Below the pieces are notes generated by a model. That model was given only the letters and a program-made list of their open reading frames with translations, had not been told where the DNA came from and made no database searches. The position numbers were made by a program, and so were the translations under genes. 64,000 bases of DNA, taken from an uncultured Ruminococcus sp. Lineage in GTDB: Bacteria > Bacillota > Clostridia > Oscillospirales > Acutalibacteraceae. Numbering within the stretch: position 1 is the first letter of the stretch; each line of letters begins with the position of its first letter. Shown in pieces: positions 8,412-16,951 of the stretch. The DNA lies in contig CACWOX010000002.1 in the NCBI GenBank assembly GCA_902762615.1, positions 1 to 64,000 on the forward strand, given 5' to 3'.

Positions 8412-10472
8412 TTACTCTGCGTCAGCATTCTCTTCTTCAGCTGCATCATCTTCTATCGGCTGCTCAGTTGCTGCAGCAGCTTCTGCCTGAGCCTTGAGCA
8501 CTTCCTTAATGGAAAGGCTTACATGCTTATTCTCAAAGTCAATATTGGTAATGGCAGCGGTGACAACATCGCCGACCTTGACAACATCAGTGGGCTTTTC
8601 AACGCGGTCAAGGCTGAGCTGGCTGATATGAATCAGACCGTCCAGACCGGGGAGAATGTTAACGAATGCGCCAAAGCTGGGAGTACCGACGACCTTTGCC
8701 TCGATAACCGATCCGATCGGGTAGTTGTTTTTAAGAATCTCCCACGGATTGTCTTCTGCCTTCTTGTATGCCAGTGAAATATTCTTCTTGTCCTTCTTGA
8801 CATCCTTAACTCTTACTTCGACGACATCACCGATGGAAAGCACATCCTTGGGCTCCTTAATCTTATCCCAGGAAAGCTCGGACTTGTGGATCATGCCATC
8901 GACCGGACCGAGGTTGACAAATACGCCGTAGCTGGTCATGGACTTGACAACGCCGGTGTAGGTCTTGCCGGGCTCGATCTCATTCCAGAATTCCTTCTCG
9001 GCGAGCTTCTTGATAGAGCCGATCACTCTGCCTCTGCCGCCCTTAATGACCTCGATGATAACAAACTTGACCTTCTGTCTGAGAAGCGTGTCAAGCTGCT
9101 GTTTGGGCTTGAGCATACACTGAGACGCGGGAATGAAAACACTCACGCTGTCGCATGCAACGAGCACGCCGCCCTTGATGACCTGTGTCACTACGCCCTC
9201 AAAGACTACAGGTTCCTTTTCCTCAGTGGACTGCTCGACTGTCTCGCTCTCGACCTCTGCCTCATCTTCATCGTCGCGGCGGCGGCGTCTGGTAGTTACC
9301 TTGGGAGAAGCTGCGATCATCTTGTCCATAGTCTTTCTTGATTCAAGAATCTTCTTGGAAAGATAGATATAGCCTTCCTGGTCGTTGGTCTTGAGTATGA
9401 TAAGCTCAAGCTCATCGCCGACCTTGACAAGGTCTTCGGGCTTTGCGTTGGGATCATCAGTGAGTTCTTTAAGCTCTACAATGCCGGACTGTTTTCTGCC
9501 GACATCTACATATACCTCAGTCGGTGTGATACCGACAACTGTACCCTTGACTACCTTTCCGTTAATATTTGAATTCTTGAAAGACTCCTCGAGAAGTTCT
9601 TCAAAGTTTTCGTTGTTCTGGATTTCACTCATGGTTGATAGGACCTCCTTAATTATGTCAGCCGGTGTCGAGGCACCTGCTGTAACACCTATGTTATTCG
9701 CCGCTTTTACATCGTCAACAGGCAGATCAACCGCTGTTTGAATAAGCACGCTCCGACAATGATCAGAGCATATGTGAAACAGCTTGGCAGTGTTGGAACT
9801 GTTTGTTCCGCCTATTACGATCATAAGATCACATTTTTCAGACAGCTCTGCGGCTTCCTGCTGTCTGCTTTGTGTCGCACTGCATATTGTATCAAATAAA
9901 GTTGCATTTGTACAGTCTTTTTTGAAAATTTCCAAACATTTTTTCCAAATTTCTGTATTAAAAGTTGTCTGTGCAACAACTGATACAGATTTTTCCTTCA
10001 GCTCAGGGTGTTTTTTGAGCAGTTCAGACAATTCAACATCGTCGCGGAAGGTATAGGCATCGTTGCTGCACCTGCTTTTGATACCAAGTACCTCAGGATG
10101 TTCCGAGTTACCTGCAATCAGTATTATATCACCTTTTTGCGAAGCATTGGTGACAATACTATGAATTTTTGAAACAAATGGGCAGGTGGCGTCCTGAATC
10201 ACCAGCTCTTTTTGCTTTAATTCATTATATACAGGCAGCGGAACGCCGTGCGAACGAATGACAAGCACATGGTCGGCAGGAACCTCGTCAGGCGTTTCGG
10301 CTATCACCACTCCCCTGTCGGCAAGCTGCTGAACGACCTGTTCATTGTGAATGATCGGACCGAGCGTGCATACCTTTTTGCCTTCATCGAGCAGGGAATT
10401 GACCAGCTCAATGGCGCGGTTAACACCAAAGCAAAAGCCGGCTGTCTCGGCAAGCGTAATGCTCTTTTTCAT
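8412..10472 (-). CDS. ispH-rpsA: Bifunctional HMBPP reductase (IspH) / ribosomal protein S1 fusion
   Basis: Residues 1 to about 285 are 4-hydroxy-3-methylbut-2-enyl diphosphate reductase, the last step of the MEP isoprenoid pathway, with the three iron-sulfur cysteines in GFCFGV, DATCPFV and DTICSAT. From about 300 to the end there are four S1 RNA-binding repeats; repeats 1 and 2 are separated by an Arg-rich then acidic linker (RRRRRDDEDEAE), and the protein ends in an acidic tail. This is a known clostridial fusion. Whether the S1 part works on the ribosome in the fused state is not shown by sequence. It follows cmk by nine bases, in the cmk-ispH-rpsA order common in Firmicutes. Confidence 0.95.
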   Translation of the reverse strand: MKKSITLAETAGFCFGVNRAIELVNSLLDEGKKVCTLGPIIHNEQVVQQLADRGVVIAETPDEVPADHVLVIRSHGVPLPVYNELKQKELVIQDATCPFVSKIHSIVTNASQKGDIILIAGNSEHPEVLGIKSRCSNDAYTFRDDVELSELLKKHPELKEKSVSVVAQTTFNTEIWKKCLEIFKKDCTNATLFDTICSATQSRQQEAAELSEKCDLMIVIGGTNSSNTAKLFHICSDHCRSVLIQTAVDLPVDDVKAANNIGVTAGASTPADIIKEVLSTMSEIQNNENFEELLEESFKNSNINGKVVKGTVVGITPTEVYVDVGRKQSGIVELKELTDDPNAKPEDLVKVGDELELIILKTNDQEGYIYLSKKILESRKTMDKMIAASPKVTTRRRRRDDEDEAEVESETVEQSTEEKEPVVFEGVVTQVIKGGVLVACDSVSVFIPASQCMLKPKQQLDTLLRQKVKFVIIEVIKGGRGRVIGSIKKLAEKEFWNEIEPGKTYTGVVKSMTSYGVFVNLGPVDGMIHKSELSWDKIKEPKDVLSIGDVVEVRVKDVKKDKKNISLAYKKAEDNPWEILKNNYPIGSVIEAKVVGTPSFGAFVNILPGLDGLIHISQLSLDRVEKPTDVVKVGDVVTAAITNIDFENKHVSLSIKEVLKAQAEAAAATEQPIEDDAAEEENADAE

Positions 10473-10481
10473 TGCCTCACC

Positions 10482-11156
10482 TCACGCCCTTGCGTCCAGC
10501 TTATTTCTGATGGTGTCCACAATCAGCTGAACAGACTGCTCAAAATCGATTTCAGACGTATCTATGAGAACAGAATCCTTCGCAGGTCTGAGCGGAGAAA
10601 TCGGCTTGTGGGTATCAAAATAATCGCGCTCTTTGATGTCGGCGAGCACTACTTCATAATCTGCCTCCATACCCTTTTCGATAAGCTCCTTGTATCTGCG
10701 CTGTGCTCTGACCTTGGGAGAAGCTGTAAGAAAAATTTTTACCTCAGCGTTGGGCAGCACAACGGTGCCAATATCTCTGCCGTCCATGATAATGTTGTTT
10801 TTGCGGGCTATCTCCTGCTGCATGTCCGATAGGCACTGGCGCACCTTCGGGATAGCCGAAACGATCGGAGCGCAGCGTGTAACCTCACGAGTGCGGATGA
10901 CCCGTGAAACATTCTCTCCGCAGAGGTAAATCTTCTGTTCGCCATCCTCGTATTTCAGCTCTATGTCGAGCATTGGAAGAATCGCTCCGACCTTTTCCGC
11001 ATCATCGGGATCAATTCTGTGCTGCATTACATAAAGTGCTGCGGCACGGTACATTGCGCCGGTATCTACATAAACAAATCCCAGCCGCTTGGCGGCTTCG
11101 CGGGAAATTGAGCTTTTGCCTGCCCCGGAAGGTCCGTCAATTGCTACGTTAATCAT
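10482..11156 (-). CDS. cmk: Cytidylate kinase
   Basis: Phosphorylates CMP and dCMP with ATP. The protein opens with the P-loop IDGPSGAGKSS and contains the substrate-binding DGRDIGTVV and the GAMYRA motif typical of Cmk; 224 residues is the usual length. The ATG at 11156 is chosen because it starts just ahead of the P-loop; the frame is open 31 codons further but that stretch lies inside the preceding gene. It overlaps the end of the baiN-like gene by eight bases, so translation is probably coupled. Confidence 0.95.
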   Translation of the reverse strand: MINVAIDGPSGAGKSSISREAAKRLGFVYVDTGAMYRAAALYVMQHRIDPDDAEKVGAILPMLDIELKYEDGEQKIYLCGENVSRVIRTREVTRCAPIVSAIPKVRQCLSDMQQEIARKNNIIMDGRDIGTVVLPNAEVKIFLTASPKVRAQRRYKELIEKGMEADYEVVLADIKERDYFDTHKPISPLRPAKDSVLIDTSEIDFEQSVQLIVDTIRNKLDARA

Positions 11157-12408
11157 ATGAGTAGTACCCCATCCTTTCTGCTGCGGCAATTCCCGCGCAC
11201 CGTCCTGTGGAAAAAGCGATCTGCAAATTAAATCCGCCGGTGTGAGCATCGACGTCGATCACTTCACCTGCGAAGTAAAGCCCTTCCACGAGCTTAGACT
11301 CCATGGTTTTAGGATTGATTTCGGAAACGCTCACTCCGCCTGAAGTTACGATAGCTTCATCTATAGGGCGAAAACCTGCCACTTTGAATTCCAGATTCTT
11401 CAGAAGCTCTGCCAACGCAATTCGCTGCTCACGGCGTATGGAGTTGACCTTGGTAGCGTAAGGAATGCCTGTTCTATTTATTATAACAGAAATAATCTTA
11501 TGTGGCAATAGTTTTGAGAGAGAATTTACAAAATCTTTGTTAATATTTTCCGAAAAATCTCTCTGTATCCTGCTGTCAAGCTGTTCAAGGCTCAAAGCAG
11601 GCTTTAAATCAATGGAAATTTTGTACTGCTTATTCATGTTGCGCATATGAGAGCTTGCGCTGAGTATGATCGGACCCGACATACCGAAGTGGGTAAAGAG
11701 CATTTCTCCGAAGTCCTTGTAAATCAGCTTGCCGCTCTCCGATTCCGTGACTTTGATTGCGACATTTCTCAGAGAAAGCCCCTGCGCTTCGGCACATTCC
11801 CTGCCTTCAATGACAAGCGGCACCAGCGACGGCTTAGGCTTGACTACCGTGTGTCCCGCATTCCGGGCAAAGATGTAGCCGTCGCCCGTTGATCCGGTGA
11901 GCGGATAAGACTTGCCGCCGGTGGCAATGATGCAGCAGGAGCAGGTGATCTCTCCCCCGCTCTGCGTTTTGACGCTGTTAATCACACCGTTTTCTACATT
12001 GATACTGCACACTGCGTCCCTTATGACCTGTACGCCGCTTTTCCGGCAGAAATCAATCAGTGCGTTGTTGATATCGGCAGCCTTGTCCGACACGGGAAAA
12101 ACGCGGTTTCCCCTCTCCACCTTCAGCGGCACGCCGTGAGCCTCAAAGAAATCCATGACGTCTCTGTTGTTAAACCTTGAAAATGCGCTGTAAAGGAATT
12201 TGGGATTCACAGGAATATTGGCAAAGAAGTTCTCTCTGGTACAGTCGTTGGTGACATTGCAGCGACCCTTTCCGGTGATGAGCAGCTTTTTGCCGTTGCG
12301 CTGATTTTTTTCAATCAGAGCAACCGATGCGCCCGTTTCCGCCGCTGTGCCTGCTGCCATCATGCCGGCGGGGCCTCCGCCCACCACGACAATATCGTAA
12401 TCCGTCAT
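11149..12408 (-). CDS. BaiN/HI0933-family FAD-dependent oxidoreductase
   Basis: Flavoprotein of 419 residues with an N-terminal dinucleotide-binding VVVGGGPAGMMAAG motif and a C-terminal FAD motif around FAGEVIDVDAHTGGFN, the signature of the BaiN/YhiN (HI0933-like) family. In gut clostridia BaiN takes part in bile acid dehydroxylation, but most family members are housekeeping proteins of unknown substrate, so no such role is claimed here. The ATG at 12408 overlaps the regulator's stop as ATGA and has a perfect GGAGG ahead. Longer starts would reach into the upstream gene. Confidence 0.9.
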   Translation of the reverse strand: MTDYDIVVVGGGPAGMMAAGTAAETGASVALIEKNQRNGKKLLITGKGRCNVTNDCTRENFFANIPVNPKFLYSAFSRFNNRDVMDFFEAHGVPLKVERGNRVFPVSDKAADINNALIDFCRKSGVQVIRDAVCSINVENGVINSVKTQSGGEITCSCCIIATGGKSYPLTGSTGDGYIFARNAGHTVVKPKPSLVPLVIEGRECAEAQGLSLRNVAIKVTESESGKLIYKDFGEMLFTHFGMSGPIILSASSHMRNMNKQYKISIDLKPALSLEQLDSRIQRDFSENINKDFVNSLSKLLPHKIISVIINRTGIPYATKVNSIRREQRIALAELLKNLEFKVAGFRPIDEAIVTSGGVSVSEINPKTMESKLVEGLYFAGEVIDVDAHTGGFNLQIAFSTGRCAGIAAAERMGYYSYD

Positions 12409-13274
12409 ATGTTTTCCTCCGGCTTCTGATAAATGTCGTACTCGTCCCATATTGCTTCCAGTCGGCGGAACGTATCGGACACTTCTGCCTGATTGCGCTT
12501 GATAGCTGCAACGATCAATGCGTTTATCACACTCATGGGTGCCACAAGCGAATCGACGATGGAGAGCATATCGCTCTTGGCAATAAGCGCACATTCGGCG
12601 TACTGGACAAGGGGCGACGACATACTGTCGGTAATGGCTATAATGTTCGCGCCCTTGGCATTGGCGAATTTAAGTGCGGCAATGGCGCTGTTGCAGTATC
12701 TCGGGAAGCTGATGCCGATAACGCAGGCATTGCTGTCGACATGCATCATCTGCGCCAGCGTGTCGCTCTCATTGGAAGGGTCAATTACCACGACATTCTT
12801 GAAAATCAGTTTTAGATAGTACCCTAAAAATACCGCAAGCGCTTCGGCGCTTCTTGCGCCGAGTATGTAGATTCTGTCGGCTTGACAAATCATCTCAACA
12901 GCCTTGTTGAAGTGCTCGTCTGACGCTTCGCTTAGCGTGCGGCGAATCTTGTCCACATCGGACGTCAGGACATTTTCGAGAATTTCGTCGTCCTTGATTC
13001 GGCTGCACGCCACGTCTATTCTCTGCACGGAAGTGAGCCTGTTGCGTATCATCTCCTGAATTGCCTTTTGCAGTCCCGGATAGCCGTCATATCCAAGCTC
13101 GGTGGCAAAGCGAACGACGGTGGATTCGCTCACACCCACGGTCTTGCCGAGCGTAGAGGCGGTCATAAACGCCGCCTTGTCATATTTCTCACAAATATAA
13201 TCCGCAATAGCCTTCTGCCCTTTGGAAAATCCGGAATAGCCCGAATTGATGGCATTGATAAGCGAATTACTCAT
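12405..13274 (-). CDS. MurR/RpiR-family transcriptional regulator
   Basis: 289 residues: an N-terminal RpiR helix-turn-helix (about 1-75, with TLGKTVGVSESTVVRFATELGY) and a C-terminal SIS sugar-phosphate-binding domain (about 125-265, with ILGARSAEALAVFLGYYL and ITDSMSSPL). Regulators of this type sense phosphosugars. The target is not evident: it is first in a run with baiN, cmk and ispH-rpsA, none of which is a sugar gene. The ATG has GAGGG at good distance. Confidence 0.9.
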   Translation of the reverse strand: MSNSLINAINSGYSGFSKGQKAIADYICEKYDKAAFMTASTLGKTVGVSESTVVRFATELGYDGYPGLQKAIQEMIRNRLTSVQRIDVACSRIKDDEILENVLTSDVDKIRRTLSEASDEHFNKAVEMICQADRIYILGARSAEALAVFLGYYLKLIFKNVVVIDPSNESDTLAQMMHVDSNACVIGISFPRYCNSAIAALKFANAKGANIIAITDSMSSPLVQYAECALIAKSDMLSIVDSLVAPMSVINALIVAAIKRNQAEVSDTFRRLEAIWDEYDIYQKPEENI

Positions 13275-13325
13275 TACGATCCCTCACATCACAGGCAATA
13301 CGAAATTAGCCTGTGCAATATTAAT

Positions 13326-13364
13326 GCAAAAGGCACTCGCATTTGTTATGAATATGCGAATGCC
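13326..13364 (-). terminator. Terminator of the dnaX-smpB operon
   Basis: 11-base stem (13332-13342 with 13354-13364, one G-U pair) followed on the minus strand by TTTT. It lies directly downstream of smpB. Confidence 0.75.
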
Positions 13365-13370
13365 GTATTG

Positions 13371-13847
13371 TTATTGATTTTTTTGCTTCAAGACGCGGTC
13401 AATGGCGCGTTTAGCGTCGCGTTTAGCCGCGTCCTCCCTCTTGTCATAGAGCTTTTTGCCCTTGCAAAGACCGATCTGCACCTTCACAAGCGAACCTTTA
13501 AAGTAAAGCGACAGCGGCACGATGGAATAGCCAGCCTGCTTTACACAGCTGTAAAGGTGATTGATTTCCTTTTTGTGCAGGAGAAGCCTTCTGACTCTCA
13601 GTGGATTGACATTGAAAATATTGCCGTGGTCATATGGGCTGATGTGCATACCCTTGATGTAAAGCTGACCTTCTTCTATGGAGCACCATGCCTCTTTGAT
13701 ATTGACCTTGCCCTGACGCAGGGATTTTACCTCGGTGCCGGTAAGTTCAATACCAGCCTCATACGATTCCTCGACGAAATATTCATGATAAGCCTTTTTG
13801 TTCTGGGCAATGCTTCTGTTTGCGTCCTTATCCTTTGGCAATTTCAT
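13371..13847 (-). CDS. smpB: SsrA-binding protein SmpB
   Basis: Partner of tmRNA in rescuing stalled ribosomes. The 158-residue protein has the family landmarks: NKKAYHEYFVEESYEAGIELTG near the N-terminus, GTEVKSLRQG, HISPY, and the basic C-terminal tail KREDAAKRDAKRAI. The start at 13847 gives the normal length and sits four bases after the recR stop, with a GAGGTG ribosome site overlapping that stop. The ssrA gene itself is not found in the window. Confidence 0.95.
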   Translation of the reverse strand: MKLPKDKDANRSIAQNKKAYHEYFVEESYEAGIELTGTEVKSLRQGKVNIKEAWCSIEEGQLYIKGMHISPYDHGNIFNVNPLRVRRLLLHKKEINHLYSCVKQAGYSIVPLSLYFKGSLVKVQIGLCKGKKLYDKREDAAKRDAKRAIDRVLKQKNQ

Positions 13848-13851
13848 CACC

Positions 13852-14451
13852 TCATAATTCGCTGCGTCCGTCAAGCGCCCTTTTGAGCGTGACCTCATCG
13901 GCATATTCAAGATCTCCGCCCACAGGAATGCCATATGCCAGTCTGGTGACCTTTACGCCGAGAGGCTTTATCAATCTGGAAAGATACATCGCCGTAGCTT
14001 CTCCCTCAACAGTGGGATTGGTCGCCATTATTACCTCATTCACTCCGCCGCCGTTGATACGTGAAAGCAGCTCCTTGACGCAGAGCTGCTCGGGACCAAT
14101 GCCGTCCATCGGCGAAATGCAGCCGTGCAGCACATGATATACCGCGTTGAATTCATGTGTACGCTCCAGCGCGATAACGTCCTTTGGCTCGGCAACTACG
14201 CAGATGATGGATTTGTCCCTTGACTCGTTTGAGCAAATCGGACAAAGCTCCTCGTCAGTCAGATTGCAGCATATCCTGCACTTGCGTATCTTCTGCTTTG
14301 CCTCGAGAATGGCGTTGGCAAATGCCTCGGCTTCGTTCTTTGGCAAATCAAGCACATACAGTGCAAGTCTTTGCGCGGATTTTTTGCCTATGCCCGGAAG
14401 TCTTTCAAACTGCTCTATCAGCTTTGTGAGCGGTGCTACCCGGTAAGCCAA
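13852..14451 (-). CDS. recR: Recombination protein RecR
   Basis: 199 residues, very close in layout to Bacillus RecR: helix-hairpin-helix [14 protein letters not shown], a four-cysteine zinc finger ([16 protein letters not shown]), and a Toprim domain with [12 protein letters not shown] and [14 protein letters not shown]. It acts with RecO and RecF in gap repair. The start must be the TTG at 14451, which directly abuts the in-frame TAA of ebfC; no codon further upstream is available and the length fits the family. Part of the dnaX-ebfC-recR-smpB operon. Confidence 0.95.
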   Translation of the reverse strand: MAYRVAPLTKLIEQFERLPGIGKKSAQRLALYVLDLPKNEAEAFANAILEAKQKIRKCRICCNLTDEELCPICSNESRDKSIICVVAEPKDVIALERTHEFNAVYHVLHGCISPMDGIGPEQLCVKELLSRINGGGVNEVIMATNPTVEGEATAMYLSRLIKPLGVKVTRLAYGIPVGGDLEYADEVTLKRALDGRSEL

Positions 14452-14805
14452 TTAGAATCCCATTCCCGGAAGCGACAGACCGCCCGTTACGGCGTTCATC
14501 TTTTCTTCCTTGTCGGCATTGATGCTGCGAATGACCTCGTTGACGGCGCCTGTGATCATGTCGGTGAGCATTTCCGGATCCTCCGGATCAATGGCTTCGG
14601 GGCTGATAGTAAGCTTGGTGATCTCCATTTTGCCCAGCATGGTGACGGTTACGGCGTTGCCGCCTGTGCTGACAGTGTATTCCTTCTCGTCAAGCTCTGC
14701 GGAGACCTTTTCCATCTCCTCCTGAATCTTCTGAGCCTGCTTTGCGATCTGGCTCATGTTGGTTGCCTGTCCGGAGCCGTAGCCCTTGGGTAATCTTGAT
14801 TTCAT
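14452..14805 (-). CDS. ebfC: YbaB/EbfC nucleoid-associated protein
   Basis: 117-residue DNA-binding protein of the YbaB/EbfC family: a central MSQIAKQAQKIQEEMEK helix, the conserved GGNAVTVTMLGKMEI strand region, and a C-terminal Gly/Met-rich tail GGLSLPGMGF. The N-terminus carries the Gly-rich lead (RLPKGYGSGQ) seen in clostridial members. A clean GGAGG precedes the ATG. The dnaX-ebfC-recR order is conserved in many bacteria. Confidence 0.95.
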   Translation of the reverse strand: MKSRLPKGYGSGQATNMSQIAKQAQKIQEEMEKVSAELDEKEYTVSTGGNAVTVTMLGKMEITKLTISPEAIDPEDPEMLTDMITGAVNEVIRSINADKEEKMNAVTGGLSLPGMGF

Positions 14806-14815
14806 AATAATCCTC

Positions 14816-16507
14816 CTAATTTTCCTCCACTTCGATGCCTGCCTGCTGCGCGCGCTGGATTATTTTTTCGGCGGCTGCAAGCGGAGCGTCGTTGGACTGA
14901 TAATTTTGTTCTGTAGAAACATATTGAACTGCTCCCGACGGGGTATATGGTCCCAATCGGCAGTCGATTCCTGAAACTTGTCTCACGATATTTCTTATCG
15001 CGTCTTTGACCTGCGAATTTCTCAGCATATCCCTGCCGAAATTCCCTGTTTCAATCAGCAGATATTTGCCGTTGATGAAAGCTCTGGAATTGGCAAGTAC
15101 GCTGTAAGCCGCCTGATTGATCTCCTGAAGCGCCTCTATGACACGATTCCATTCTCCATAGGTCTTTGCCGTATCGCTCAGCTCGCGCACATTGACCGAA
15201 GCGCCGCTCTTGTCGGACGAAGCCTTGCTTCCCGGCTCGGATGTGCTGCCGAATATCGGCACGGTCTGGGCATTCGGTCTGCCCTGAACAAGCCCCGAGC
15301 GAACCGTGCGCTCCAATGATTCAATGCGGGAGAGCAGCGAATTGATCACCGCGCTCTGATCGGGCTGCTGCGGTCTTGCAGGCTGCGTCTGCTGCTGCGA
15401 AGGCTGCGCCGCGGGTGTGCCGTTGTCGGGAATACCGCATATCCTGATCAGCACGGTCTCCATTTCAACACGCTTGTTGACGCCGCGTGCCATCTTCTCA
15501 TAAGAGGATTGAAGCAAATTCAATATCTCGATGGCTTTTGCGGAAGTGAACTGCGCCGCCGCCTGCTTCAGTTCGGTAAGCTCCGCTTCCGAAGCGACGA
15601 TAAGACCGTCGGAGTCCTTCACGGTGCATAATATCATTATGCTGCGAAAATATCCGATAAGTTCGTCACAGAGCCTTATCATATCCTTTGAATTGGCGTA
15701 AAGCTCGTTGATAAGCCTCATCAGGGCAGCGGAATCGCGCTTTGCGATGTCGCCTGCCATCTCATTGATGTAGCCGGCGCCAGCCATTCCCACCGTTTCG
15801 CATACGGTGAGCGCATTGACCTGCCTGCTCTTCCCCATTGCCTGATCAAGAATGGAAAGCGCGTCACGCATTCCCCCGTCGGCAAGCCGCGCAATCATCA
15901 GTCCGGCTTCATCGTCAATGTCGCCGCCCTCCTGCTGGGCAATATATTTCAGCCTGTCGCATATTGCCTGAGGCGTGACGCGGTGAAAATCAAAGCGCTG
16001 GCATCTGGAAAGTATGGTAGCCGGCAGCTTGTGCGGCTCGGTGGTGGCTAATATAAATATAACATAGGACGGAGGCTCTTCCAGCGTCTTGAGCAAGGCG
16101 TTGAATGCCTCGGTGGTGAGCATATGAACCTCGTCCACGATGAAAACGCGGTACTTTGCCTGCGCCGGAGTGTAGCGTATTTCCTCGAGCAGGTCGCGGA
16201 TATCCTCTATCTTGCGGTTGGAGGCTGCGTCCATTTCGGTGACGTCCATAATGCTTTCGTCTTCAATGCCGCGGCAAATCTCGCATTCGCCGCAGGGATT
16301 GCCGTCATTAGGATGAAGGCAGTTGACCGCTTTGGCGAATATCTTGGCGCAGGTGGTTTTGCCTGTGCCGCGAGAGCCTGTAAAGAGGTAGGCGTGAGCA
16401 ATTCTGCCGGAGATCAGCTCGTTTTTGAGCGTCTCGGTGACATGGGGCTGCCCCACCACATCGGCGAAGGTTTTGGGACGCCATTTGCGGTAAAGCACCT
16501 GATACAT
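14816..16507 (-). CDS. dnaX: DNA polymerase III subunit gamma/tau
   Basis: Clamp-loader ATPase subunit, 563 residues. Visible features are Walker A GSRGTGKTTCAK, the four-cysteine zinc module (CGECEICRG region), Walker B DEVH, the sensor region LATTEPHKLPATILSRCQRFDFHR, then a Gln/Pro-rich linker (QPSQQQTQPARPQQPDQ) before the C-terminal tau region. The start is set at the ATG at 16507, giving MYQVLYRKWRPKTF as in most DnaX proteins, with GAGAGGG ahead. The frame stays open upstream into the SRP RNA gene and that part is not coding. Confidence 0.95.
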   Translation of the reverse strand: MYQVLYRKWRPKTFADVVGQPHVTETLKNELISGRIAHAYLFTGSRGTGKTTCAKIFAKAVNCLHPNDGNPCGECEICRGIEDESIMDVTEMDAASNRKIEDIRDLLEEIRYTPAQAKYRVFIVDEVHMLTTEAFNALLKTLEEPPSYVIFILATTEPHKLPATILSRCQRFDFHRVTPQAICDRLKYIAQQEGGDIDDEAGLMIARLADGGMRDALSILDQAMGKSRQVNALTVCETVGMAGAGYINEMAGDIAKRDSAALMRLINELYANSKDMIRLCDELIGYFRSIMILCTVKDSDGLIVASEAELTELKQAAAQFTSAKAIEILNLLQSSYEKMARGVNKRVEMETVLIRICGIPDNGTPAAQPSQQQTQPARPQQPDQSAVINSLLSRIESLERTVRSGLVQGRPNAQTVPIFGSTSEPGSKASSDKSGASVNVRELSDTAKTYGEWNRVIEALQEINQAAYSVLANSRAFINGKYLLIETGNFGRDMLRNSQVKDAIRNIVRQVSGIDCRLGPYTPSGAVQYVSTEQNYQSNDAPLAAAEKIIQRAQQAGIEVEEN

Positions 16508-16539
16508 GCTGCACACCCTCTCACAAGTCATTGATATAA

Positions 16540-16557
16540 CCCGCAAATAATTGCGGG
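16540..16557 (-). other. Small hairpin between SRP RNA and dnaX
   Basis: A 7-base perfect stem (16540-16546 with 16551-16557). No T run follows in the dnaX direction, so it may be a processing or leader hairpin and is not a strong terminator. Confidence 0.35.
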
Positions 16558-16578
16558 CAATAAAAAAGACAGAATCTT

Positions 16579-16714
16579 CATGCACATCGTCATACGGACA
16601 CCCGATTGGCTGCGGCGCACAGAGCAAACCGCTTAATGCTGCTCGGTTCCCCGCCTGACATGGTTCACAGCGCCCTGCCGCACAGGATCCGGCATCCGCA
16701 TGCCGATATGCACG
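16579..16714 (-). ncRNA. ffs: Signal recognition particle RNA, small bacterial type
   Basis: The minus strand contains the SRP domain IV core: GUGAACC, GUCAGG, a GGAA tetraloop closed by CGG/CCG, then AGCAGCAUUAAGCGG. The flanks (16714 downward and 16602-16579) pair over about 24 bases with one mismatch and several G-U pairs, forming the long SRP rod. The helix can be extended by ACAGAAT (from about 16727) pairing with ATTCTGT just before a six-T run at 16567-16562, so the primary transcript may be about 160 nt with its own terminator. It sits upstream of dnaX, as scr does in Bacillus. The promoter is not clear: a TTGACA at 16725-16730 and a TATTAT at 16716-16721 do not form a well-spaced pair. 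Confidence 0.9.
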
Positions 16715-16894
16715 AATAATATTCTGTCAACACAAGCAATTCTTTAATTGCTGCAATCGGAAAATACTGCAATTGCAAATTGCTATAATAGTATAATACA
16801 TACTTTTCAAAAAATCAATGTTTTTTTGCCTGTCGATTGTAAATTTTTTGTATACGGGAAAAGTAATATCATTGTGAGTATATTTATCTGCATG
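16715..16894. other. AT-rich divergent intergenic region
   Basis: Spacer between the minus-strand SRP RNA and the plus-strand galM promoter. It has two TATAAT hexamers on the plus strand (16784-16789 and 16792-16797) but neither has a good -35 at 16-18 bases. No open reading frame or RNA signal is seen. Confidence 0.4.
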
Positions 16895-16923
16895 TTGCTT
16901 TTATACGTAGAATGTGTTATCAT
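16895..16923 (+). promoter_or_regulatory. Candidate sigma-A promoter of galM
   Basis: TTGCTT (16895-16900), a 17-base spacer and TATCAT (16918-16923). The transcript would start near 16930, giving a leader of about 20 bases that holds the AAGGAG site of galM. Confidence 0.4.
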
Positions 16924-16951
16924 TATATGCAACAGATAAGGAGCGGGAGCA

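Noticed and set aside
11149-12408. Bile acid dehydroxylation role for the BaiN-like flavoprotein
   Set aside because: No other bai genes are near and most members of this family are housekeeping; context here is cmk and ispH-rpsA.
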